Part shown: one piece after another, positions 1 through 5,145 of the stretch | Position numbering within the stretch: position 1 is the first letter of the stretch | Layout of the letters: each line of letters starts with the position of its first letter | Assembly (NCBI GenBank): GCA_003647605.1 | Contig: QMND01000052.1 | Location: 1 to 5,458, forward strand | Source: Candidatus Shapirobacteria bacterium | Lineage (GTDB): Bacteria > Patescibacteriota > Microgenomatia > UBA12405 | Direction: 5' to 3' | Length of the DNA: 5,458 bases | The notes under the pieces: model-generated | Told to the model about the DNA's origin: nothing | What the model saw: only the letters and a program-made list of their open reading frames with translations | Database searches by the model: none | Made by a program: the position numbers and the translations under genes

Positions 1-135
1 GTAGGAGTGGATGCGTTAAGAAAAATTGCCTTCCACTTGAAACCGATTATGCCAGAAAGTTGTAAAAAGATAGAAGAAGTCTTTGAAGGGAAAATAAAAG
101 CAATGAAAAAACCATTGTTTGAAAGGTTAAAATGA
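1..135 (+). CDS. metG: Methionyl-tRNA synthetase, C-terminal end (partial)
   Basis: The reading frame is open from the first base to a TGA at 133-135 and gives 44 residues; the 5' part lies outside the window. The text LRKIAFHLKPIMPE followed by a helical stretch and a final PLFERLK matches the end of the helical anticodon-binding domain of class I methionyl-tRNA synthetases, where an 'LR.IA..L.P.MPE' helix and a closing 'LFPR' are typical. The enzyme attaches methionine to initiator and elongator tRNA-Met in the cytoplasm. The protein stops right after this motif, so it lacks the C-terminal EMAPII-like tRNA-binding domain found in many MetRS (short form). Its stop overlaps the tatD start (ATGA), so the two genes are probably cotranscribed and translationally coupled; metG-tatD adjacency is common in bacteria. 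The identification rests on a short tail plus this neighbour. Confidence 0.8.
   Translation, partial: VGVDALRKIAFHLKPIMPESCKKIEEVFEGKIKAMKKPLFERLK
121..126 (+). promoter_or_regulatory. Shine-Dalgarno-like site for tatD
   Basis: GAAAGG lies within the last codons of metG, five bases before the tatD ATG at 132. It is a modest match to the anti-Shine-Dalgarno sequence. It is notable because the genes here that have their own promoters show no such site. Together with the ATGA overlap it supports the ATG at 132 as the tatD start. Confidence 0.4.
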
Positions 136-914
136 TTGATACACACGCTCATTTGGTTGACGAAAAACAGACAGATGTAGATAAAATAATAAAAAAGGCA
201 GTGGGGGTAGGAGTTAAAAAAATAGTTTTGGCTGGTAGTAATATAGAAGATTCGGTAAAAAATGTATTGTTGACTGAAAAATATAAGGGTATTTTGTATC
301 CAGCAGTAGGAATTCATCCTCAAGAAAAAATTAGCGAAGACAGCCAAATAGATAGGTGGTTAAAAAAATTGGAAAAATTAATAAAAGAAAACGAGGTGAT
401 AGCTATAGGTGAATGCGGTTTAGATTATTCACAGCTAAATGAAAATGATAGGCAAATAAAAATAAATAGGCAAGAAAAATTATTTAGAAACCAAATATGT
501 TTGAGTTTAAAATATAAATTACCGTTGATTATTCATGCTAGAAAGGCAGTGGATGAGACGGTAGAAATTTTAAGTCAATATAAAAAAACTCAGGGGGTAT
601 TTCATTGTTATGCTGGTGGCAAAAAAAGAATTAAAAAAGTTGATAGTTTAGGTAAGAACTGGTATTTTGGTTTTGATGGAAATTTGACTTATGAAGTAGG
701 TTTGGAAGAAGTAGTAAAGATGGTAAATAAAAATAGATTGTTGTTAGAAACAGACTCACCTTTTTTGACTCCAATACCTTATAGAGGCGAAAAAAACCAA
801 CCGGCATATGTCAAATATGTTTACGAAAAAGTGGCTAGGATATGGGAAATGAAAGTTAGTGAGGTGGAAAAAATTGTTGACAAAAACGCGGCGAAGTTGA
901 TGGGGTTGGTTTAG
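132..914 (+). CDS. tatD: TatD-family metal-dependent hydrolase / putative 3'-5' DNase
   Basis: This 260-residue protein is a full-length TatD family member (usual length about 255-265) of the amidohydrolase-like TIM-barrel superfamily. Family members are cytoplasmic, divalent-metal-dependent nucleases tied to DNA repair and quality control. The expected metal ligands are present: H5 and H7 in the N-terminal DTHAHL, E94 in GECGLDY, H135 in IIHAR, H158 in FHCYAGG and D208 in LLETDSPFL. The family's late motif, around PYRGEKNQPAYV (residues 216-227), is also intact. The start is the ATG inside metG's stop (ATGA), which leaves the protein beginning directly with the conserved strand. Its TAG stop overlaps the TAA of the opposing small gene. 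The coding strand is strongly purine-rich and the protein is rich in Lys, Glu and Val. Family assignment is secure; the exact substrate is not shown by the sequence. Confidence 0.93.
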   Translation: MIDTHAHLVDEKQTDVDKIIKKAVGVGVKKIVLAGSNIEDSVKNVLLTEKYKGILYPAVGIHPQEKISEDSQIDRWLKKLEKLIKENEVIAIGECGLDYSQLNENDRQIKINRQEKLFRNQICLSLKYKLPLIIHARKAVDETVEILSQYKKTQGVFHCYAGGKKRIKKVDSLGKNWYFGFDGNLTYEVGLEEVVKMVNKNRLLLETDSPFLTPIPYRGEKNQPAYVKYVYEKVARIWEMKVSEVEKIVDKNAAKLMGLV

Positions 915-1153
915 GTAATATAATCAACTAAAATTTGTTCTAGTTCTTTGTTGTCGGGAAACTGATCGATTAAAATCGGTTCGTCGTCAATTAACAAAAT
1001 AGTTTCACCTTGAATACCTAACTGATAAACATGATACATATCTTGAACATGTTCTGGTTCTTCTTCTATCTGATAAGACTGACAAATCTTTTCTATTGCT
1101 CTAAATAATTTTTTACCTTCTGGACTGCCTCGATCATAAAGCTGAATTCTCAT
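911..1153 (-). CDS. Small thioredoxin-fold-like protein lacking the CxxC motif
   Basis: An 80-residue protein starting MRIQLYDRGSPEGKKL. The pattern strand - helix - strand - helix - two strands (ILLIDDEPILI, about 52-62) - helix (about 67-79) resembles the small thioredoxin/glutaredoxin-like family typified by archaeal MTH895, which begins with a short strand and then G-C-x-x-C-x-x-L. Here the equivalent segment is G9-S-P-E-G13-K-K-L: both cysteines are replaced (Ser10, Gly13), and the position of the cis-proline before the third strand is Thr51. The only cysteine, C24, lies in the helix. If the fold is right it cannot do dithiol redox chemistry and may be a binding or scaffold protein. The frame can extend to a TTG at 1183, but ATG 1153 fits the family's first strand and a promoter places it at the transcript start. 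It follows folD on the same strand with a 31-base gap and meets tatD tail-to-tail. The fold call is by eye. Confidence 0.72.
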   Translation of the reverse strand: MRIQLYDRGSPEGKKLFRAIEKICQSYQIEEEPEHVQDMYHVYQLGIQGETILLIDDEPILIDQFPDNKELEQILVDYIT

Positions 1154-1159
1154 AAAATG

Positions 1160-1188
1160 ATTAAAATAGACAAGAATAAACAAGTCAA
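1160..1188 (-). promoter_or_regulatory. Promoter of the thioredoxin-like gene, predicted leaderless
   Basis: On the minus strand TTGACT (1188-1183) is followed by a 17-base spacer and TTTAAT (1165-1160). This is a near-consensus sigma70-type promoter (5/6 matches in each box). Counting from the -10 box, position +1 falls on 1153, the A of the ATG, so the transcript would be leaderless. No Shine-Dalgarno sequence is visible. The -35 box contains the folD stop codon TGA (1187-1185), so the gene may have its own promoter as well as readthrough from folD. Confidence 0.55.
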
Positions 1189-2042
1189 GAAGTAATTTGT
1201 GGGTATTGTTGTTTTTGCCACAGGTTTAAGGTATTAATCAACAATGAAACCACTGTCATAGGTCCAACTCCACCAGGAACAGGAGTAATAAAAGAAGCCT
1301 TGGTTGAAATTGATTCAAAATCAAAATCACCTACCAAATTACCCGTTTGAGGATGTTTATTGATACCAATATCGACTAAAGTAGCATGGTGTTTAACATA
1401 GTCGGCCTTGATAAAGTTGGATTGACCAACAGCAGAGATTAAAATATCGGCCTGAAGGCATTTTGATTGTAAATCTTGTGTATGAGAATGACACAAACTA
1501 ACAGTGCAATTTTTATTATTTAACATGGCTAATAAAGGCAAACCAACCTCAATGGAACGGCCAACAATTACCGTATTTTTACCGTCAAGGGGAATGGAAT
1601 AGTGGTCTAAGAGCTTAATAACACCCAAAGCAGTGGCTGAAGGAATGGCTGAGGGACTATTTTGGAAAAGTAGACCTAAGTTTAGCGCATTTAAGCCATC
1701 GGCATCTTTGCTGGGAGAAATTTGATTGAGCAAGTTTAAACGATTTAAATGACTAGGTAGGGGTAGTTGAAGAATGAAGGCGGTAACATTAGAATCATGA
1801 TTAAGTCGGTTGATAAGTTGACTAATTTCTGTCTGAGTAACAGTGGTTGGTAAATGGTAAAGTTTGGTAATTATGCCAACTTGCTCGGCTTTTTGTTGTT
1901 TAATTGAAACATATTTAAGAGAAGCTGGGTCGTCCCCTACTAAGATAATGTCTAATTTTATTTTAGCCTGTTGCTGATTAATTTGAATTTTCAAGTCTGA
2001 TAATAATTTATCCGACACCAGTCGGCCGTCTAAAATTTGCAT
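1185..2042 (-). CDS. folD: Bifunctional methylene-THF dehydrogenase / methenyl-THF cyclohydrolase FolD
   Basis: This 285-residue protein is a full-length FolD, the cytoplasmic enzyme that interconverts 5,10-methylene-THF and 10-formyl-THF using NAD(P). The family landmarks are in order: PASLKYVSIK with Y44 and K48 (E. coli Y50, K54), LQLPLP with Q92 (Q98), KDADG with D115 (D121), VGRS in the Rossmann half (160-163), CHS (184-186), SAVGQ (203-207), VDIGIN (223-228) and TPVPGGVGPMTV (253-264). Catalytic residues are therefore retained. Two motifs deviate: the usual PCTPxG is SATALG (135-140), losing both prolines and the cysteine, and GRSxIVG is GRSIEVG (161-167). Composition is unusual, with only 4 Glu but 22 Gln in 285 residues. 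The ATG at 2042 gives the canonical start MQILDG, and a TATAAT box lies five bases upstream, so it is probably leaderless. It is divergent from map. Confidence 0.95.
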   Translation of the reverse strand: MQILDGRLVSDKLLSDLKIQINQQQAKIKLDIILVGDDPASLKYVSIKQQKAEQVGIITKLYHLPTTVTQTEISQLINRLNHDSNVTAFILQLPLPSHLNRLNLLNQISPSKDADGLNALNLGLLFQNSPSAIPSATALGVIKLLDHYSIPLDGKNTVIVGRSIEVGLPLLAMLNNKNCTVSLCHSHTQDLQSKCLQADILISAVGQSNFIKADYVKHHATLVDIGINKHPQTGNLVGDFDFESISTKASFITPVPGGVGPMTVVSLLINTLNLWQKQQYPQITS

Positions 2043-2047
2043 AGGTT

Positions 2048-2056
2048 ATTATAGCA
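2048..2056 (-). promoter_or_regulatory. Extended -10 promoter of folD, predicted leaderless
   Basis: On the minus strand the sequence reads TGC-TATAAT (2056-2048), an extended -10 element (TGn plus a perfect TATAAT). Only five bases separate it from the folD ATG at 2042, so transcription should begin at or within a base or two of the start codon. There is no Shine-Dalgarno sequence and no clear -35 box at 16-18 bp. The TGC also forms the outer end of one arm of the inverted repeat at 2054-2076. Confidence 0.6.
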
Positions 2057-2076
2057 GTAGTGTTGTTCCCTACTGC
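2054..2076. repeat. Perfect 7-bp inverted repeat in the folD/map spacer (possible operator)
   Basis: GCAGTAG (2054-2060) and CTACTGC (2070-2076) are exact reverse complements separated by nine bases. A third copy of the core, GCAG at 2079-2082, lies just beyond and pairs with CTGC at 2073-2076. The repeat overlaps the TGC of the folD extended -10 element. If the folD mRNA is leaderless the repeat is untranscribed, which favours a DNA site for a dimeric regulator over an RNA hairpin. No regulator is known; this is a structural observation. Confidence 0.45.
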
Positions 2077-2108
2077 GAGCAGATCCCACAGGGGGGTGCA
2101 AAAGGCGT
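2069..2108. other. GC-rich patch in the AT-rich divergent spacer
   Basis: About 25 of these 40 bases are G or C (around 62%), against roughly one third in the surrounding sequence. It includes six consecutive G (2091-2096) and a small CCC-ACA-GGG dyad (2085-2093). It codes for nothing convincing: the open frame across it on the minus strand is antisense to map. It lies upstream of the predicted start sites of both folD and map, so it is unlikely to be a 5' UTR riboswitch of either. Function unknown. Confidence 0.4.
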
Positions 2109-2125
2109 CATTAACAGCAAATAAG

Positions 2126-2139
2126 TGTATAATTCGACA
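2126..2139 (+). promoter_or_regulatory. Promoter (-10) of map, predicted leaderless
   Basis: TG-TATAAT occupies 2126-2133 with a perfect -10 hexamer at 2128-2133. Six bases separate it from the GTG at 2140, so +1 coincides with the G of the start codon. There is no Shine-Dalgarno sequence. No good -35 box sits 16-18 bp upstream. The in-frame GTG at 2125 lies upstream of the -10 box and would not be in this transcript, which decides the start in favour of 2140. Confidence 0.6.
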
Positions 2140-2931
2140 GTGATAATTATTAAGAATAAAAAACAAATTAATGGTATCAGAAAATCGTCAAAGTTGGCTA
2201 GACAGACATTGTTGGAGGTGGGTAAACATATTAAGCCAGGTGTATCAACTGAATTTTTGGATAAAATAGCAGTTGATTTTATAAAAAAACACAAAGCAAT
2301 CGCAGCTCCTTTGAATTATGGTGGTTTTCCTAAAAGTATTTGCACCTCAATTAACAATGTGGTTTGTCACGGTATCCCCTCCTCTAAAGAAATATTGAAA
2401 GATGGTGACATCATTAATGTCGATATAACCACAATTTTAGACGGCTATTATGGTGATACTTCTATAACTTTTGGAGTGGGAGAGATCTCTAAACAGGCCC
2501 AACAATTAATTGATGTAACTAAAAAGGCAATGGTTTTAGCTATAAAAAAATTAAAATCGGGTAGGAAATTAAATGATTGTGTAGGTCAAACAATTGATGA
2601 GTACATATCAACTTTTGCTTATAGTGCGGTTAGACAGTTTGGAGGGCATGGAGTGGGAATAAAATTTCATGAAGAGCCTTTGGTTTTTCACTATCGGTTG
2701 CAGGAACATTATGATAATTTAAAAAATAATCCGATATTAAAAGAGGGGATGATTTTAACAGTTGAACCGATGATAAATGCTTCTTTGGAATGGGAAGTAA
2801 AGATAGATGAAAACGATGGTTGGACGGTGAGAACTATAGACGGAGCTTTGTCAGCTCAGTTTGAACATACGATTTTAATTACTAAAAATGGACATGAGGT
2901 ATTAACTAAATTGGAAGAAGAAAATCTTTAA
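2140..2931 (+). CDS. map: Methionine aminopeptidase type I
   Basis: This 263-residue protein (E. coli MAP is 264) removes the initiator methionine from nascent proteins. It is a pita-bread-fold dimetal peptidase and a cytoplasmic enzyme. All five metal ligands are visible: D95 (NVDITT), D106 (YYGDTS), H170 (GGHGVG), E209 (TVEPM) and E242 (AQFEHT); the active-site histidines H77 (CHGIP) and H177 (FHEEP) are also there. There is no N-terminal zinc-finger extension, so it is type Ia-like. About six extra residues lie between HEEP and the LKEGM turn (residues 184-200), a basic, Asn-rich loop compared with E. coli. I chose GTG 2140 because it yields MIIIK, the standard MAP start, and fits the -10 box. 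In many bacteria map follows adk in the ribosomal-protein cluster; here it stands alone, divergent from folD and ending stop-on-stop with the ABC gene. Confidence 0.95.
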   Translation: MIIIKNKKQINGIRKSSKLARQTLLEVGKHIKPGVSTEFLDKIAVDFIKKHKAIAAPLNYGGFPKSICTSINNVVCHGIPSSKEILKDGDIINVDITTILDGYYGDTSITFGVGEISKQAQQLIDVTKKAMVLAIKKLKSGRKLNDCVGQTIDEYISTFAYSAVRQFGGHGVGIKFHEEPLVFHYRLQEHYDNLKNNPILKEGMILTVEPMINASLEWEVKIDENDGWTVRTIDGALSAQFEHTILITKNGHEVLTKLEEENL

Positions 2932-4652
2932 CCGGTTTGGAGTTGCCAGAAGTGGGAATATAGGCTGTTAGGATCTTTAAGTAGTTGATAGTGAGAACCA
3001 ACCTCGGCAATTTGACCATTTTTCATAACTACAATTTTCTCAGCCTTAATAACGGTAGACAGACGATGGGCAATAACTAAAGTCGTTTTATTTTTGGAAG
3101 CCTTCCAAAAAGCATCTTGTATTTTCTTCTCCGAATCAGAATCTAATTGAGAAGTAGCTTCGTCAAAAATAATAATACTAGGGTTAGACAAAATCATCCT
3201 AGCAATAGCCAATCTTTGTTTCTGTCCACCAGATAGTTTAACTCCCCTTTCGCCAACTTTAGTTTGATATTTAAGAGGTAGGGTCATAATAAAAGAATGT
3301 AAATTGGCCATCTTGGAGGCGGATACAATTTCTTGTTTGGTGGCTCTAGTTCTACCATAGGCAATATTGTAAGCAATGGTGTTATTAAACATAATTGGTT
3401 CTTGAGGCACAACCCCCATAAAAGATCTAAGTCTGTCTTTGTTGAACTTTTTAATATCAATTCCGTCTAGAGATATCTGGCCTTTGTCGACATCGTAAAA
3501 CCGCATTAGCAACTTAACTAGAGTGGTTTTACCCACACCTGAATGACCAACAAAAGCAACTGATTGACCCTGTCGAATTTCTAGGTTGATATTTTTGACA
3601 GCTAATTGATCAGTTTCTGGATAAGAAAAACTGACATGGTCAAAAACTATTTCCCCTCGGGCACTTCTTTTATTGACAGGAATAACAGGATCTTTAACTT
3701 CTTCTGTTTCGTCTAAAACTTTAAAATATTTCTTAAGATCGGTTTGAGATTTGGCAATGTTTCTAAAACCATAAACCAATTCGAAAAAATTAGCATAAAA
3801 AGTGGTAATAAAAGCAAAAACCATTAAGAAATCACCAGCACCCAATTGGTGACTTTTTAACTGACCAATGGTCATTAGGATGGTAAACAACATAGTTAAG
3901 TTACCTAAACTACCAACAGAAAAACCAATAATTCTGAAAGAATAAGCAAAATCCCAAAATCTTTTCATCCACAATTTGTAAAGTTTCTTGATTCGATTTA
4001 ATTCCCAATTTTCTTTGGCAAACAGTTTAACAGTTTCAAAATTAATGAGATTGTCGACAACAGTATGGGAAATATCATCTTCTGACCTGTTGAGTTCTAT
4101 CCTAGTTTTAATATTATGCTTGATTAGGAAAAAAGCCATAAAAGTGTTGAGAAAAAATGAAAGAATTAAAATTAGAACGATTTGCCAATCTAGGGAATAG
4201 AAAAAAAATAAAGTAACGATAAATCTAACTATAATTCTAAAAAGTTTAATATTTATCTCGTGATGCAGATTCCAAAAAGCATTATCACCTCTTTTGATGG
4301 AACTTATGAGAGCCCCAGTGCTTTTGCGCAAATGAAAGGCAAAATCTAAATCTTGAATTTTCTTGAAAATAGTTAATTTGGCATCTCTAGAAGCTAAGGA
4401 CATAAAACGATCCCCAGACCAATAGGTTAAGTTGTCTAAAAGCATTTTAAGAAAACGAAAGCCAATGAAAATAATTAAAGTAGTGTAGAGTAGTTGATAA
4501 TTTTGACTACCAATAGTGTCGGTAAAAAGTTTAATGAAATAGGGTTGGACACTTTCAGTAACGGCCAAGAGTGATAGTAAGATAACAAATAAAGCGAACC
4601 TAAATGGACAGGCTAACAAAAAACGATAATAATGTTTGTAGGTTTTGAGCAT
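2928..4652 (-). CDS. ABC exporter half-transporter (fused TMD-NBD, MsbA/MdlB/ATM1-like)
   Basis: A 574-residue fused permease-ATPase that would work as a homo- or heterodimer in the cytoplasmic membrane. The N-terminal exporter domain has six predicted membrane segments at about residues 16-40, 52-78, 137-177 (two), 239-265 and 272-295. The ATPase domain follows from about 332: A-loop FSYP (Y344), Walker A GHSGVGKTT (369-377), Q-loop Q417 in VPQEP, signature LSGGQ (473-477), Walker B IIIFDE (493-498, catalytic E498), D-loop SQLD and H-loop H529 (IAHRLST). It should be catalytically competent. The intracellular-loop text FETVKLFAKE recalls ATM1-type and other type-IV exporters, but the cargo (lipid, peptide, drug) cannot be read from sequence. 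ATG 4652 gives a normal exporter start; a 12-residue extension to TTG 4688 is less likely. No partner half-transporter is adjacent. Its TAA overlaps the map TAA. Confidence 0.93.
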   Translation of the reverse strand: MLKTYKHYYRFLLACPFRFALFVILLSLLAVTESVQPYFIKLFTDTIGSQNYQLLYTTLIIFIGFRFLKMLLDNLTYWSGDRFMSLASRDAKLTIFKKIQDLDFAFHLRKSTGALISSIKRGDNAFWNLHHEINIKLFRIIVRFIVTLFFFYSLDWQIVLILILSFFLNTFMAFFLIKHNIKTRIELNRSEDDISHTVVDNLINFETVKLFAKENWELNRIKKLYKLWMKRFWDFAYSFRIIGFSVGSLGNLTMLFTILMTIGQLKSHQLGAGDFLMVFAFITTFYANFFELVYGFRNIAKSQTDLKKYFKVLDETEEVKDPVIPVNKRSARGEIVFDHVSFSYPETDQLAVKNINLEIRQGQSVAFVGHSGVGKTTLVKLLMRFYDVDKGQISLDGIDIKKFNKDRLRSFMGVVPQEPIMFNNTIAYNIAYGRTRATKQEIVSASKMANLHSFIMTLPLKYQTKVGERGVKLSGGQKQRLAIARMILSNPSIIIFDEATSQLDSDSEKKIQDAFWKASKNKTTLVIAHRLSTVIKAEKIVVMKNGQIAEVGSHYQLLKDPNSLYSHFWQLQTG

Positions 4653-4663
4653 ATTAAGGTAAA

Positions 4664-4679
4664 AAAATACGGTATTATG
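4664..4679 (-). promoter_or_regulatory. Possible promoter elements of the ABC exporter gene
   Basis: On the minus strand two AT-rich hexamers could serve as a -10 box: CATAAT (4679-4674) and TATTTT (4669-4664). The second would place the start of transcription only a few bases before ATG 4652. Neither has a good -35 box at normal spacing, and there is no Shine-Dalgarno sequence before the ATG. The assignment is weak and is given mainly because the 68-bp spacer must hold promoters in both directions. Confidence 0.25.
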
Positions 4680-4707
4680 ATAACACAAAATTGAGCTATA
4701 TGATTGT

Positions 4708-4720
4708 TGTATAATTTGTT
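4708..4720 (+). promoter_or_regulatory. Promoter (-10) of the Nudix gene, predicted leaderless
   Basis: TG-TATAAT at 4708-4715 (hexamer 4710-4715) is identical to the map -10 element including the flanking TG and the following T. Five bases separate it from the ATG at 4721, so the mRNA should start at or next to the start codon. There is no Shine-Dalgarno sequence. A TTGAGC at 4691-4696 is only 13 bp away, too close for a normal -35 box. Confidence 0.6.
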
Positions 4721-5134
4721 ATGAAAAAAGTGGACCAAAGATCGGCAGCTGTCATTTTAGTGGATAAAAACAGAGTTTTATTGCAACTTAGAGACAACAT
4801 TCCTAATATTGTTTATCCTGGTTATTGGTCTATCCCTGGAGGAAAAATAGAAGATAGTGAAAATGCCAAAGACGCCTCTAAAAGAGAACTTAAAGAAGAA
4901 ACTGGCTATGTGGCCGACAAGGTTGTTCTTTTAAAAAAAGAAATTTATAGTTTGGACGATGGCAGAATTATAGAAAGGAATATTTTTTGGACTAAATATG
5001 ATGGCCAACAAAAAATAGAATGTTTTGAGGGTCAAAAGATGAAGTTTAAAAATTTAGATGAGATGGGGAGGATGAAGTTGTATCCAGGTCATTTAAAATT
5101 TATCAAGGAAGCAATAAAACTAGCACAAAAATAA
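4721..5134 (+). CDS. Nudix hydrolase
   Basis: A 137-residue single-domain Nudix protein, the usual size for small MutT-like enzymes that hydrolyse nucleoside diphosphates linked to another moiety. The Nudix box G-x5-E-x7-REL-x-EE-x-GY is complete at residues 41-63 (G41, E47, R55, E56, E59, E60, G62), so magnesium-dependent catalysis should be intact. Before it, VLLQLRDN and YPGYWSIPGGKIE form the standard strand-loop leading into the box. After it, an ERNIFW strand (85-90) and a C-terminal helix complete the fold. The substrate cannot be predicted: nucleotide sugars, oxidised nucleotides and other NDP-X compounds are all possible. The gene is divergent from the ABC exporter and is probably monocistronic from a leaderless promoter. 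Its TAA is one base from the opposing gene's TAA, inside an exact palindrome. Confidence 0.93.
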   Translation: MKKVDQRSAAVILVDKNRVLLQLRDNIPNIVYPGYWSIPGGKIEDSENAKDASKRELKEETGYVADKVVLLKKEIYSLDDGRIIERNIFWTKYDGQQKIECFEGQKMKFKNLDEMGRMKLYPGHLKFIKEAIKLAQK

Positions 5135-5145
5135 GTTATTTTTGT
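5125..5145. repeat. Exact 10-bp-arm palindrome across the Nudix/DUF4349 gene ends
   Basis: ACAAAAATAA (5125-5134) and TTATTTTTGT (5136-5145) are exact reverse complements around one central G at 5135. Both stop codons lie symmetrically inside it, and both proteins end in Gln-Lys-stop using the same codons (CAA AAA TAA). It is almost pure A/T, so a stable hairpin is doubtful. It could weakly mark transcript ends in both directions or could result from the shared C-terminal residues. Confidence 0.55.

Noticed and set aside
133..135. Alternative genetic code with TGA read as glycine (as in Gracilibacteria)
   Set aside because: TGA ends metG exactly at the tatD start and ends folD at its normal length, and no family protein here has an internal TGA.
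967..978. Inverted repeat CGATT-AA-AATCG as a terminator for tatD
   Set aside because: It is short, has a two-base loop and no T-run, and lies within conserved-looking codons of the thioredoxin-like gene.
1154..1183. TTG start for the thioredoxin-like gene, adding ten residues
   Set aside because: The added residues do not fit the first strand of the fold, and the predicted transcript starts at ATG 1153.
2125..2139. Upstream GTG start for map, adding five residues
   Set aside because: It lies upstream of and runs across the -10 box, and MAP proteins normally start at the MIIIK segment given by GTG 2140.
2070..2294. Open frame of 74 codons on the minus strand in the folD/map spacer and the start of map
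   Set aside because: It is antisense to the conserved N-terminus of map, resembles no family and begins inside the gene; it is a shadow of map.
3988..4200. Open frame of 70 codons on the plus strand
   Set aside because: It lies wholly antisense within the transmembrane domain of the ABC exporter and has no protein-family features.
4653..4688. TTG start for the ABC exporter, adding twelve residues
   Set aside because: The extra residues are not seen in exporter N-termini and would cover the likely promoter region. A TATAGC six bases before this TTG is only a 4/6 match, so it is noted but not preferred.
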